A stretch of DNA of 5,267 nt from Dysgonamonadaceae bacterium (lineage in GTDB: Bacteria; Bacteroidota; Bacteroidia; Bacteroidales; Azobacteroidaceae): NCBI GenBank assembly GCA_031260235.1, contig JAIRKG010000060.1, forward strand, positions 1 through 5,267, read 5' to 3'. The notes beneath the pieces are model-generated. The model was not told the DNA's origin, searched no databases, and saw only the letters and a program-made list of their open reading frames with translations. Positions 1 to 5,267 of the stretch are shown in pieces. The position numbers and the translations under genes are program-made. Within the stretch, counting starts at the first letter, position 1. Each line of letters starts with the position of its first letter.

Positions 1-22
1 GGGGTATATCAAAAATAACTTG

Positions 23-30
23 TATCTTTG
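23..30 (+). promoter_or_regulatory. Candidate -7 element of the tex promoter
   Basis: TATCTTTG matches the Bacteroidota -7 consensus TAnnTTTG exactly and is followed by CAA, as is the matching element upstream of the secreted-protein gene. It lies 57 bases before the tex start codon, which would give a leader of about 50 bases. The matching -33 TTG would fall at or just before base 1, and no TTG is visible there, so only half of the promoter can be supported. The motif is short, and AT-rich DNA produces such matches by chance. Confidence 0.45.
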
Positions 31-87
31 CAATGAAAATGCTAACAATATCCCATTGGATAATTCTAAAAATTAATATAAGATACT

Positions 88-2214
88 ATGCAGGATATTT
101 TTTATCGGTTAATTTCGCAATCTCTTGCGATTTCCGAAAAACAGGTTACGAGAACTGTCGAACTGTTGGAAGATGGCGCTACAATTCCTTTCATTAGCCG
201 TTACCGGAAAGAGGCGACCGGCGGATTGGACGAGGTGAAGATTGGAAAAATCAAACAGTTATACGAAAAGTATATTGAATTGGGTAAGCGGAAGGAAACG
301 GTTATCAATTCTATTAAGGAGCAGGAAAAAATGACGCCCGAACTGCAATCCCGCATCGAAAACACATGGGATGCAATCAAACTGGAAGATATTTACCTGC
401 CCTATAAACCCAAAAGGCAAACCAAAGCGGAAGTCGCCCGCAAAAGAGGTCTGGAACCGCTGGCAAAAATCTTAATGGCGCAGTATGATTCCGGTATTTA
501 CGAAAAGGCAAAATCTTTTATAACCGAAGACGTAAAAGACGCAGACGAGGCTTTGCAGGGCGCTAGCGACATCATCGCCGAATGGGTCAGCGAAAACGAA
601 GCCGCTCGTAATTCCGTGCGAAATATTTTCCGGATGGAAGCGGTAATCTCGTCTAAACTGATTAAGGGGAAAGAAGAAGCAGGCGCAAAATACAGAGACT
701 ATTTCGATTATAGCGAGCCGCTTGCCAAATGTTCGTCTCACCGGCTTTTGGCAATGCGGCGCGGGGAAGCGGAAGGCATACTCAGGGTGAGTATTTCACC
801 CAACGATGAAAACTGTTTGAAACCGTTGAAACGCCGCTTTGTGAAAGGGAGAAACGAATTGTGCGAACGGGTTGAAATTGCCGTGAAAGACGGATACAAA
901 CGCTTGTTGAAGCCGTCCGTCGAATCGGAATTTGCCGCCCTGTCGAAAGAAAAAGCCGATGCACAGGCAATCAAAGTCTTTGCCGAAAACTTGAAACAGT
1001 TGCTCCTGGCGCCGCCGTTGGGACAGAAACGGGTGATGGGTATAGACCCCGGATTCCGCACCGGTTGCAAACTTGTCTGCCTGGATGCGCAGGGAAATTT
1101 GCTGCACAACGAAACCATATATCCGCACCCGCCCCAGAAAGAACGTTCCCAGTCGCGAGCCAAATTAATATCTCTGGTAAGCGCCTATTCCATCGACGCG
1201 ATTGCCGTCGGCAACGGAACCGCCGGACGGGAAACGGAAGAAATAATCAGCAATATTCCTTTCGACAAAGACATACAGGTTTTCTCAGTCAGCGAAGACG
1301 GAGCATCGATTTATTCGGCTTCCGAGATTGCGCGGGACGAATTTCCCGATTACGACGTAACGGTTCGCGGCGCGGTCAGCATCGGGCGACGCCTGATGGA
1401 TCCTTTGGCAGAGTTGGTAAAAATTGATCCGAAGTCCATCGGGGTTGGGCAATATCAACACGACGTAAATCAGGCGGAACTGAAGAATTCTTTGAATCAG
1501 ACGGTTGAGAATTGCGTGAACAAAGTAGGCGTGAACCTGAATACGGCAAGCAAGCATTTGCTGACTTATGTTTCCGGTCTGGGGCAGTCCCTGGCGCAGA
1601 ATATAGTGGATTACAGGACGAAAAACGGCGTATTCAAATCGCGCAAAGAACTTCTGCAAGTCCCCCGTTTGGGAGAAAAAGCATTTGAGCAGGCGGCGGG
1701 CTTCCTGCGGATTACCGGTGCGGAAAATCCGCTGGATAATTCAGCCGTTCACCCGGAAAGTTATCCGGTTGTAGAGGCGATGGCAAAAGATTTGAATTGC
1801 ACGGTTGCCGATTTGATTCGGGATAAAGACTTGCGAAGCCAACTAAAATTAGAGAAATATGTTACGGAAACAACCGGTATGCCGACCCTTTCGGATATTA
1901 TGGAGGAATTGGACAAGCCGGGGCGTGACCCGAGGGAAAGCGTCAAAGTGTTTGAGTTCGACCCTGAAGTACGCACAATCGAAGATTTGCGGGAAGGGCA
2001 GATGTTGCCGGGAATCATCAGCAACATCACCAATTTCGGCTGCTTTGTCGATATTGGTATCAAAGAAAAGGGGCTTGTTCACGTTTCCAACATGGCGAAT
2101 CGCTACGTTTCCGATCCTAATGAAGTCGTGTCGCTGCATCAACAAGTGCGGGTGAAAGTGCTGGGGATCGACTTGGAACGCAAGCGGATACAGTTGAGTT
2201 TGCGGGAAAATTAG
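88..2214 (+). CDS. tex: Tex, RNA-binding transcription accessory protein (S1 domain)
   Basis: Full-length 708-residue cytoplasmic protein of the Tex family, the bacterial relatives of eukaryotic Spt6, thought to bind nucleic acid and act with RNA polymerase. Domains in order: a helical Tex N-terminal region (about 5-190) with the family segments PFISRYRKEATGGLDE at 34-49 and YLPYKPKRQTKAEVARKRG at 103-121; a YqgF/RNase H-like domain starting near 317 with MGIDPGFRTG (D320); helix-hairpin-helix repeats at about 482-542, including NLNTASKHLLTYVSGLG and VPRLGEKAFEQAAGFLRI; and a C-terminal S1 RNA-binding domain at about 637-706. The protein ends straight after S1, without the basic tail some Tex proteins carry, but the length is within the family range. 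The ATG at 88 is preceded by an AT-rich stretch without a Shine-Dalgarno motif, as usual in Bacteroidota, and begins the conserved N-terminus. The peptidase gene follows after 35 bases on the same strand, with no terminator seen between them. Confidence 0.97.
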   Translation: MQDIFYRLISQSLAISEKQVTRTVELLEDGATIPFISRYRKEATGGLDEVKIGKIKQLYEKYIELGKRKETVINSIKEQEKMTPELQSRIENTWDAIKLEDIYLPYKPKRQTKAEVARKRGLEPLAKILMAQYDSGIYEKAKSFITEDVKDADEALQGASDIIAEWVSENEAARNSVRNIFRMEAVISSKLIKGKEEAGAKYRDYFDYSEPLAKCSSHRLLAMRRGEAEGILRVSISPNDENCLKPLKRRFVKGRNELCERVEIAVKDGYKRLLKPSVESEFAALSKEKADAQAIKVFAENLKQLLLAPPLGQKRVMGIDPGFRTGCKLVCLDAQGNLLHNETIYPHPPQKERSQSRAKLISLVSAYSIDAIAVGNGTAGRETEEIISNIPFDKDIQVFSVSEDGASIYSASEIARDEFPDYDVTVRGAVSIGRRLMDPLAELVKIDPKSIGVGQYQHDVNQAELKNSLNQTVENCVNKVGVNLNTASKHLLTYVSGLGQSLAQNIVDYRTKNGVFKSRKELLQVPRLGEKAFEQAAGFLRITGAENPLDNSAVHPESYPVVEAMAKDLNCTVADLIRDKDLRSQLKLEKYVTETTGMPTLSDIMEELDKPGRDPRESVKVFEFDPEVRTIEDLREGQMLPGIISNITNFGCFVDIGIKEKGLVHVSNMANRYVSDPNEVVSLHQQVRVKVLGIDLERKRIQLSLREN

Positions 2215-2249
2215 ATTTTTTGGAAATAAGTATAAACATTTAGTATTTT

Positions 2250-3410
2250 ATGAATAACGATATCCAACTCCGCCGGATTGCAGTACAGAAACTACTTGCC
2301 GAGGCGGGCGGCGACGCTTGCCTGATTTCTACAGGCATTCATATTTATTACCTTACCGGGCGAATATTTACAGGCTACCTGTATCTTCCGGCAGAAGGCA
2401 GTCCGGTTTATTTTGTCCGGCGTCCCGTTGATTACAGCGGCGAGCACACGGTTTTTATCCGCAAGCCGGAAGATATTCCCCCTGTAATTAAGGAAAGGAA
2501 TATGCATCTGCCGGAAACCCTTTTCATGGAGGAAGACCAAATTTCATACGGGGAATATCTCCGCCTGAAGCAGGCGTTTAACCCTGCGTATACGGGCAAT
2601 GCAAGCGCTGTTTTGCGGAAAGCGCGGATGATAAAAACGCCGTGGGAAATCGAGCAGTTCCGCAGTTCCGCCGCGAAACATGCTGCGGCTTATAGCGAGA
2701 TTCCATCCGTGTTCGGAAAAGGAATGACGGACATTACGTTTCAAATCGAAATCGAACGGATTATGCGTCGGCACGGATCGCTTGGAATCTTCAGGGTTAA
2801 CGGGAGGAATATGGATATTTTTATGGGAAGCGTGCTGACAGGGAACAACGCCGCAAAACCCTCGCCGTTTGATTTCGCACTCGGCGGCGCGGGGATTCAC
2901 CCTGCGATCCCGATTGGTGCAAGCGGCGAAACGATTCGGGAAGGGAATGTCGTGATGGTCGATATGGCAGGGAATTTCACCGCCTATCTTTCCGACATGA
3001 CGCGCGTTTTTGCGTACGGCAAACCCAAAGAAGAAGTTTATCGTGCACATCAACTTTCAATCGACATGCACAACCGGTTAATGAACGAAGTAAAGCCCGG
3101 AACAGGTTGCGCCGAGATTTTTGCATGGTCGGTGCAAATGGCGGCAGATGCGGGATTTGCCGCCGGTTTCATGGGAACAACACAGCAGGCGAAATTTGTC
3201 GGACACGGCGTTGGGATTGAAATCAACGAGATGCCGGTTTTGACGCCGCGCTCGAAAGACGTTTTGCTGCCGGGCATGGTTTTCGCCTATGAACCAAAAT
3301 TTGTGTTGCGGGAAAACGGTGCGGCAGGAATTGAAAATACGTATCTTGTTACGAATTCGGGGATTGAGAAACTGACTGTTTTTGAGGAAAATATCATTGA
3401 TCTTATCTAA
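2250..3410 (+). CDS. M24 family metallopeptidase (aminopeptidase P / Xaa-Pro peptidase-like)
   Basis: Complete 386-residue cytoplasmic protein with the two-domain creatinase/aminopeptidase P layout: an N-terminal creatinase-like domain (about 5-125, with ACLISTGIHIYYLTGR) and a C-terminal pita-bread catalytic domain (about 130-370). All five expected ligands of the dinuclear metal site are present: D238 in VMVDMAG, D249 in SDMTR, H319 in VGHGVGIEINE, E348 in AYEPKF and E362 in GIENTY. The 11-residue spacing of the two aspartates is the usual one. The family cleaves peptide bonds next to proline, typically releasing the N-terminal residue of Xaa-Pro peptides or splitting Xaa-Pro dipeptides. 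The sequence does not decide between aminopeptidase P and prolidase, so no symbol is given. There is no signal peptide. The 35-base gap after tex suggests possible co-transcription; no convincing promoter was seen in it. Transcription may end at the repeat hairpin plus T-run at 3490-3588. Confidence 0.95.
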   Translation: MNNDIQLRRIAVQKLLAEAGGDACLISTGIHIYYLTGRIFTGYLYLPAEGSPVYFVRRPVDYSGEHTVFIRKPEDIPPVIKERNMHLPETLFMEEDQISYGEYLRLKQAFNPAYTGNASAVLRKARMIKTPWEIEQFRSSAAKHAAAYSEIPSVFGKGMTDITFQIEIERIMRRHGSLGIFRVNGRNMDIFMGSVLTGNNAAKPSPFDFALGGAGIHPAIPIGASGETIREGNVVMVDMAGNFTAYLSDMTRVFAYGKPKEEVYRAHQLSIDMHNRLMNEVKPGTGCAEIFAWSVQMAADAGFAAGFMGTTQQAKFVGHGVGIEINEMPVLTPRSKDVLLPGMVFAYEPKFVLRENGAAGIENTYLVTNSGIEKLTVFEENIIDLI

Positions 3411-3489
3411 TTGGCGGATTAATTCCGTTTAGGAAGGCTTAATCGAGTTTAAGAAGACAAAAAACGAGTTAGGCTTTGCGACCCTACCT

Positions 3490-3581
3490 CGTCATTGCGA
3501 GCGAAGCGAAGCAATCCAGGAATTGTAATGACGCAGCGGGGGGCCTGGATTGCCACGCCGCTATCGCGCCTCGCAATGACG
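3490..3581. repeat. Palindromic repeat, copy A (92 bp)
   Basis: An imperfect inverted repeat. The outer arms CGTCATTGCGAG (3490-3501) and CTCGCAATGACG (3570-3581) are perfectly complementary over 12 bp, and inner arms GCAATCCAGG (3511-3520) and CCTGGATTGC (3544-3553) over 10 bp. Asymmetric spacers of 9 and 16 bases separate outer from inner arms, and the 23-base centre contains a further half-site (AATGACGC). It resembles the widespread GTCATTGCGAG/GAAGCAATCC repeats of Bacteroidota and other genomes, which behave like REP or MITE-type elements without coding capacity. Open reading frames across it (for example a TTG-started one at 3476-3667 containing VIASEAKQS) are simply translated repeat and should not be annotated as genes. 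Copy C (4872-4969) is almost the same sequence in the same orientation. No target-site duplication is evident. The rest of 3411-3489, between the peptidase stop and this copy, shows nothing I can name. Confidence 0.92.
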
Positions 3582-3588
3582 CTTTTTT
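3490..3588 (+). terminator. Possible terminator formed by repeat copy A plus T-run
   Basis: The 12-bp outer stem of repeat copy A closes at 3581 and is followed after one C by six Ts (3583-3588), the arrangement of an intrinsic terminator. It lies 80 bases after the peptidase stop codon, and no other good terminator is visible between that stop and the next promoter candidates. The hairpin is much longer than a normal terminator stem-loop and includes unpaired spacers, so its efficiency is uncertain. Copy C lacks a T-run at the same place, so this would be a property of this copy only. Confidence 0.4.
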
Positions 3589-3595
3589 CTTCAAA

Positions 3596-3630
3596 TATAT
3601 TTGCAATTTAAAAAATGATGGCTATCCTTG
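3596..3630 (+). promoter_or_regulatory. Candidate overlapping promoters of the secreted-protein gene
   Basis: TATATTTG at 3596-3603 is an exact match to the Bacteroidota -7 consensus TAnnTTTG, but I find no TTG at the expected -33 distance upstream. Its last four bases, TTTG (3600-3603), could serve as the -33 element of a second promoter whose -7 is TATCCTTG (3623-3630, one mismatch), with a normal 19-base spacer. The start site would be about 3609 for the first or 3637 for the second, giving leaders of roughly 60 or 33 bases before the ATG at 3670. Both -7 elements run on into CAA, as does the one before tex. These are motif matches only; which one is used cannot be seen. Confidence 0.45.
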
Positions 3631-3669
3631 CAAGCAAATTAATAAACACTTATTTAATATATTATAAAT

Positions 3670-4656
3670 ATGAAACAAAAAATTTACTTAACAGCAGCAG
3701 TATGCCTGCTTTGCCTTTCGCAGGCGCAGGCACGGACAGATTACAACATTAATGCCCCTCAACCCTACGACGCCGTCATAATTAAGACTAACGGAGAGGA
3801 CAGGATATCCGGCGACGGCACGCCGACAACCAACACCATTAAGGTAAATTCAGGCGTTGTTGCCGACATTATACTGGAAAATGTAAACATCGAGACCTAC
3901 AGTGATAACTACTGGTGCGCTTTCGACATGGCAGGTGCAACCGTCACGCTGCGCCTTGCCGGCACTAACACCATTAAATCAGGCCATAACTACGCAGGTC
4001 TGCATGTCCCCGCAGGCTCTACGTTGAAAATAACAAGCATCTCCGGCGACGGTTCTACGGACGGGTCGCTGAACGTCACAAGCGGTAGCGACGTCCGCAC
4101 CAAGAACCAAGGATTGCTCTCTCACGGCGCGGGCATCGGTGGCGGAAATGGCAGTATAAGAACCCCAACAACAATCACAGGCTCGCCCGTTATCTTTGCA
4201 AGCGCTATTAACGGGACGCCTTCAAACCCGAGAAATGGCATTATCACCAAAGGCGACGTAAACATAAACCCGTTAAATAAAACGATTACCCTGAATAGCG
4301 ATTTCATAGTTCCCGAAAATGCTTTACTCACCCTTCCGGAGGACTGGATGCTCGATACAAACGGTAAACTGTTTATAATCGGCAGAGTTGTCATGAGTGC
4401 TGCCGCATCGCCGGCCGTAGAGGATATTTCGACGACTGTTGATGAAGCCTCGCCCATAACCGTCAGATTCTACAATAAAATTCTGTCTATAAATTCGCCG
4501 GTAGCCGAACAGATAGAAGTTTACTCCATGTCCGGAAACCCGCTCTTCAAAGCAAGCAAGCCGGCAGGCAAAGCGTTCTTCACCATTCCCAATCCCGAAT
4601 GGGTATTGATTGTCCGGGGCAGTTCGGGATGGGTCAAAAGCATAATAGCGGACTAA
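3670..4656 (+). CDS. Secreted protein with beta-structured carbohydrate-binding-like region and T9SS-like C-terminal module
   Basis: A 328-residue exported protein. Residues 1-21 form a signal peptide: Lys at 2 and 4, a hydrophobic core, then SQAQA with likely signal peptidase I cleavage after A21, before RTDYN. C12 and C15 lack a lipobox context, so it is not an obvious lipoprotein. Residues about 40-205 are rich in Gly, Thr, Asn and short beta-strand patterns (VADIILENVNIETY, VTLRLAGTNTIKSG, NYAGLHVPAGSTLKI at 107-121, GAGIGGGNG at 153-161). This pattern is characteristic of Bacteroidota and Firmicutes secreted proteins with a Cthe_2159-type carbohydrate-binding, beta-helix-like domain. A strand-rich segment follows at about 205-245 (FIVPENALLTLPEDWML). 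The last 70 residues (VRFYNKILSINS onwards, with IEVYSMSGNPLF and VLIVRGSSGWVKSII) resemble the C-terminal modules of Bacteroidota cell-surface proteins and partly those of type IX secretion cargo. No catalytic motif is recognised; polysaccharide or surface binding is an inference. The gene has its own promoter candidates and terminator, so it is probably monocistronic, and palindromic repeats lie on both sides. Confidence 0.92.
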   Translation: MKQKIYLTAAVCLLCLSQAQARTDYNINAPQPYDAVIIKTNGEDRISGDGTPTTNTIKVNSGVVADIILENVNIETYSDNYWCAFDMAGATVTLRLAGTNTIKSGHNYAGLHVPAGSTLKITSISGDGSTDGSLNVTSGSDVRTKNQGLLSHGAGIGGGNGSIRTPTTITGSPVIFASAINGTPSNPRNGIITKGDVNINPLNKTITLNSDFIVPENALLTLPEDWMLDTNGKLFIIGRVVMSAAASPAVEDISTTVDEASPITVRFYNKILSINSPVAEQIEVYSMSGNPLFKASKPAGKAFFTIPNPEWVLIVRGSSGWVKSIIAD

Positions 4657-4680
4657 ACTTATAGCAAGTAACTTTCTCTT

Positions 4681-4716
4681 AAACCCGGCAGGTCATCACG
4701 ACTTGCCGGGTTTTTT
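4681..4716 (+). terminator. Rho-independent terminator of the secreted-protein gene
   Basis: A 13-bp stem pairs 4681-4693 (AAACCCGGCAGGT) with 4701-4713 (ACTTGCCGGGTTT), containing a single G-U wobble and a 7-base loop, and the run of six Ts at 4711-4716 extends past the stem. It begins 24 bases after the stop codon at 4654-4656. The minus-strand side has only three Ts after the stem, so it should act mainly on plus-strand transcripts and is at best a weak terminator for the convergent HIT gene. Confidence 0.92.
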
Positions 4717-4723
4717 GTTGGCG

Positions 4724-4848
4724 CGTCATTGCGAGCCGCGAAGCGGCGAAGCAATCCAGCCGGCACTCTAAGGAGGGTTGATCCGGCACCCAAGAGTGCA
4801 CAGCGCCGTTAAGATTTTATAAAGTGGATTGCTTCGCTTCGGGTGACG
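4724..4848. repeat. Palindromic repeat, copy B (divergent, about 125 bp)
   Basis: It starts with the same arm as the other copies, CGTCATTGCGAG (4724-4735), and has a perfect 13-bp inner inverted repeat, GCGAAGCAATCCA (4746-4758) with TGGATTGCTTCGC (4825-4837). The outer right arm is degenerate: only TGACG (4844-4848) still pairs with CGTCA (4724-4728). A mini-hairpin GCCGC-GAA-GCGGC sits at 4735-4747. The 66-base centre (4759-4824) is unrelated to copies A and C and contains its own stem, GCACTCT (4763-4769) with AGAGTGC (4793-4799), plus a direct repeat CCGGCAC (4760-4766 and 4783-4789). It begins 8 bases after the terminator's T-run. It has no coding capacity. Confidence 0.8.
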
Positions 4849-4871
4849 AGGTGAGGCAACAAAACCGCAGT

Positions 4872-4969
4872 CGTCATTGCGAGGCGAAGCCGAAGCAATC
4901 CAGGAATTGCAATGACGCAGCGGGGTTTTTCTCTGGATTGCCACGCCGCTATCGCGGCTCGCAATGACG
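4872..4969. repeat. Palindromic repeat, copy C (98 bp)
   Basis: It has the same architecture as copy A: 12-bp outer arms at 4872-4883 and 4958-4969, and inner arms GCAATCCAG (4895-4903) with CTGGATTGC (4933-4941). Aligned with copy A in the same orientation, the outer arms are identical, and the right arm from CTGGATTGC to the end differs by one substitution. The differences are two extra bases in the left spacer, one substitution in the loop half-site (GCAATGACGC instead of GTAATGACGC) and a T-rich centre four bases longer. In copy C the loop half-site is a perfect match, so the left arm CGTCATTGC could pair either with the distal arm or with the loop. Reading frames across it (such as 4912-5133) are artefacts. 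Confidence 0.92.
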
Positions 4970-4995
4970 TGTACGGTGCAAAGACGGGGTGGAGA

Positions 4996-5012
4996 GCAAT
5001 GACGAGGTGCGA
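4996..5012. repeat. Fragment of the palindromic repeat
   Basis: GCAATGACGAGGT at 4996-5008 is the exact reverse complement of the left boundary of copy A together with its flank (ACCTCGTCATTGC at 3486-3498). GACGAGGTG also occurs at the right end of copy B (4845-4853). This looks like a half-site or decayed remnant of the same repeat family, lying just before the 3' end of the HIT gene. The match is short, so this is only moderately certain. Confidence 0.5.
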
Positions 5013-5021
5013 GGCGGGCTA

Positions 5022-5267
5022 TCAGAAATTTCGTGCAATTGCCTCTGCAATATCCATCAATTCTTCCGGAGAAAATTTTTGCCTTTTATTTGAGAAATTC
5101 ATATCGGATTCTTGGTTAATTGGAATCAAATGAATGTGGGCGTGCGGCACTTCCAGTCCGATAACCGTCACCCCTATCCTCTTACACGGAACGGCTTTTT
5201 GTATGGCTTTCGCCACCTTTTTTGAAAAGACAAACAAATCTCCGGCCGTCCGATCGTCTAAATCATA
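5022..5267 (-). CDS. HIT family protein (histidine triad hydrolase), C-terminal part
   Basis: The frame is open on the minus strand from the window edge (5267) to the TGA at 5022-5024, giving 81 residues beginning YDLDDRTAGDLFVFSKK. The start codon lies outside; the TTG at 5235-5237 that could be taken as a start is an internal Leu. The diagnostic histidine triad is seen as HAHIHLIP (HxHxH at 5124-5144), preceded by GVTVIGLEVP, and the C-terminal NQESDMNFSNKRQKFSPEEL segment is of the type found in Bacteroidota HIT proteins. Family members of about 130 residues are nucleotide hydrolases or transferases in which the middle histidine of the triad is nucleotidylated; the substrate cannot be told from this part. 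About 50 N-terminal residues are missing. The gene converges on the secreted-protein gene, with the repeat block between them. Confidence 0.94.
   Translation of the reverse strand, partial: YDLDDRTAGDLFVFSKKVAKAIQKAVPCKRIGVTVIGLEVPHAHIHLIPINQESDMNFSNKRQKFSPEELMDIAEAIARNF

Larger units (their letters stand above)
4717..5021. other. Non-coding, repeat-filled region between convergent genes
   Basis: About 300 bases between the terminator of the secreted-protein gene and the stop codon of the convergent HIT gene. Apart from repeat copies B and C and the fragment near 4996, I see only short linkers (4849-4871 and 4970-4995) with no recognisable RNA gene, promoter or coding sequence. No clear minus-strand terminator for the HIT gene is visible; the repeat hairpins are the only strong structures its transcript would meet. 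Confidence 0.7.

Noticed and set aside
33..120. Short frame beginning at the ATG at 33-35 (MKMLTISHW), overlapping the tex start
   Set aside because: It lies out of frame with tex, runs into the tex coding region and shows no recognisable features; the ATG sits directly after the -7 candidate, where the transcript would start.
738..1163. Minus-strand reading frames inside tex (also 472-741, 1285-1659, 1761-2145)
   Set aside because: All lie within the strongly supported tex frame and have no family-like motifs; they are shadows of the real gene.
2544..3053. Long minus-strand reading frame inside the peptidase gene
   Set aside because: It is antisense to a complete M24 peptidase with all metal ligands; composition looks like reverse-frame translation (rich in Arg, His, Cys, Phe).
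3476..3667. 63-residue reading frame with TTG start, containing VIASEAKQS and DCHAAIAPRND
   Set aside because: It spans repeat copy A, and its recognisable residues are translated repeat. Such peptides recur in many genomes as annotation artefacts; there is no plausible start context.
3670..3735. Lipoprotein signal using C12 or C15 in the secreted protein
   Set aside because: Neither cysteine has the small residues expected at -1 and -3 of a lipobox, both lie within the hydrophobic core, and a good signal peptidase I site (AQA) follows.
3490..4969. CRISPR array formed by the repeated CGTCATTGCGAG units
   Set aside because: The units are arms of inverted repeats at irregular spacing, with no regular spacers and no cas genes nearby.
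3490..4969. Composite transposon made of the repeat copies and the gene between them
   Set aside because: There is no transposase in the window and no target-site duplication at the outer ends; only a recombination-based deletion or gain can be proposed.
4912..5133. 73-residue plus-strand reading frame beginning MTQRGFSLDCHAAIAARND
   Set aside because: Its start is inside repeat copy C and its end overlaps the HIT gene on the opposite strand; the sequence is repeat plus antisense.

Overview
The window looks like chromosomal DNA of a Bacteroidota bacterium, probably order Bacteroidales. The evidence is: start codons preceded by AT-rich sequence without Shine-Dalgarno motifs; -7 promoter elements of the Bacteroidota type (TAnnTTTG); a Tex protein, an M24 peptidase and a HIT protein that read like their Bacteroidales forms; and a secreted protein with a C-terminal module typical of this phylum. 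Genus and species cannot be read from the sequence.

Layout. From 1 to 87 there is a short leader with a candidate -7 element. Positions 88-2214 encode the RNA-binding transcription accessory protein Tex, followed 35 bases later on the same strand by a complete M24 (aminopeptidase P-like) metallopeptidase at 2250-3410; these two may be co-transcribed. Positions 3411-3669 are intergenic and hold one copy of a palindromic repeat (3490-3581), a T-run just after it, and one or two candidate promoters. Positions 3670-4656 encode a secreted protein with a signal peptide, a glycine-rich beta-structured (probably carbohydrate-binding type) region and a C-terminal module resembling those of type IX secretion cargo. 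A clear intrinsic terminator follows (4681-4716). Positions 4717-5021 are non-coding and consist mostly of two more copies of the repeat (4724-4848 and 4872-4969) plus a fragment near 4996-5012. At the right edge, on the minus strand, lies the C-terminal part of a HIT-family protein (5022-5267, start outside the window), convergent with the secreted-protein gene.

The first two genes and the HIT gene are ordinary housekeeping types. The accessory part is the secreted-protein gene with palindromic repeats on both sides: two of the copies (3490-3581 and 4872-4969) are near-identical direct repeats. I see no defence system, CRISPR array, transposase, tRNA or rRNA here. The most interesting material is the repeat family: its nested half-sites, its possible use as a terminator, and its position around the secreted-protein gene. 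Similar repeats occur widely in bacterial genomes, so this is probably not a new system.
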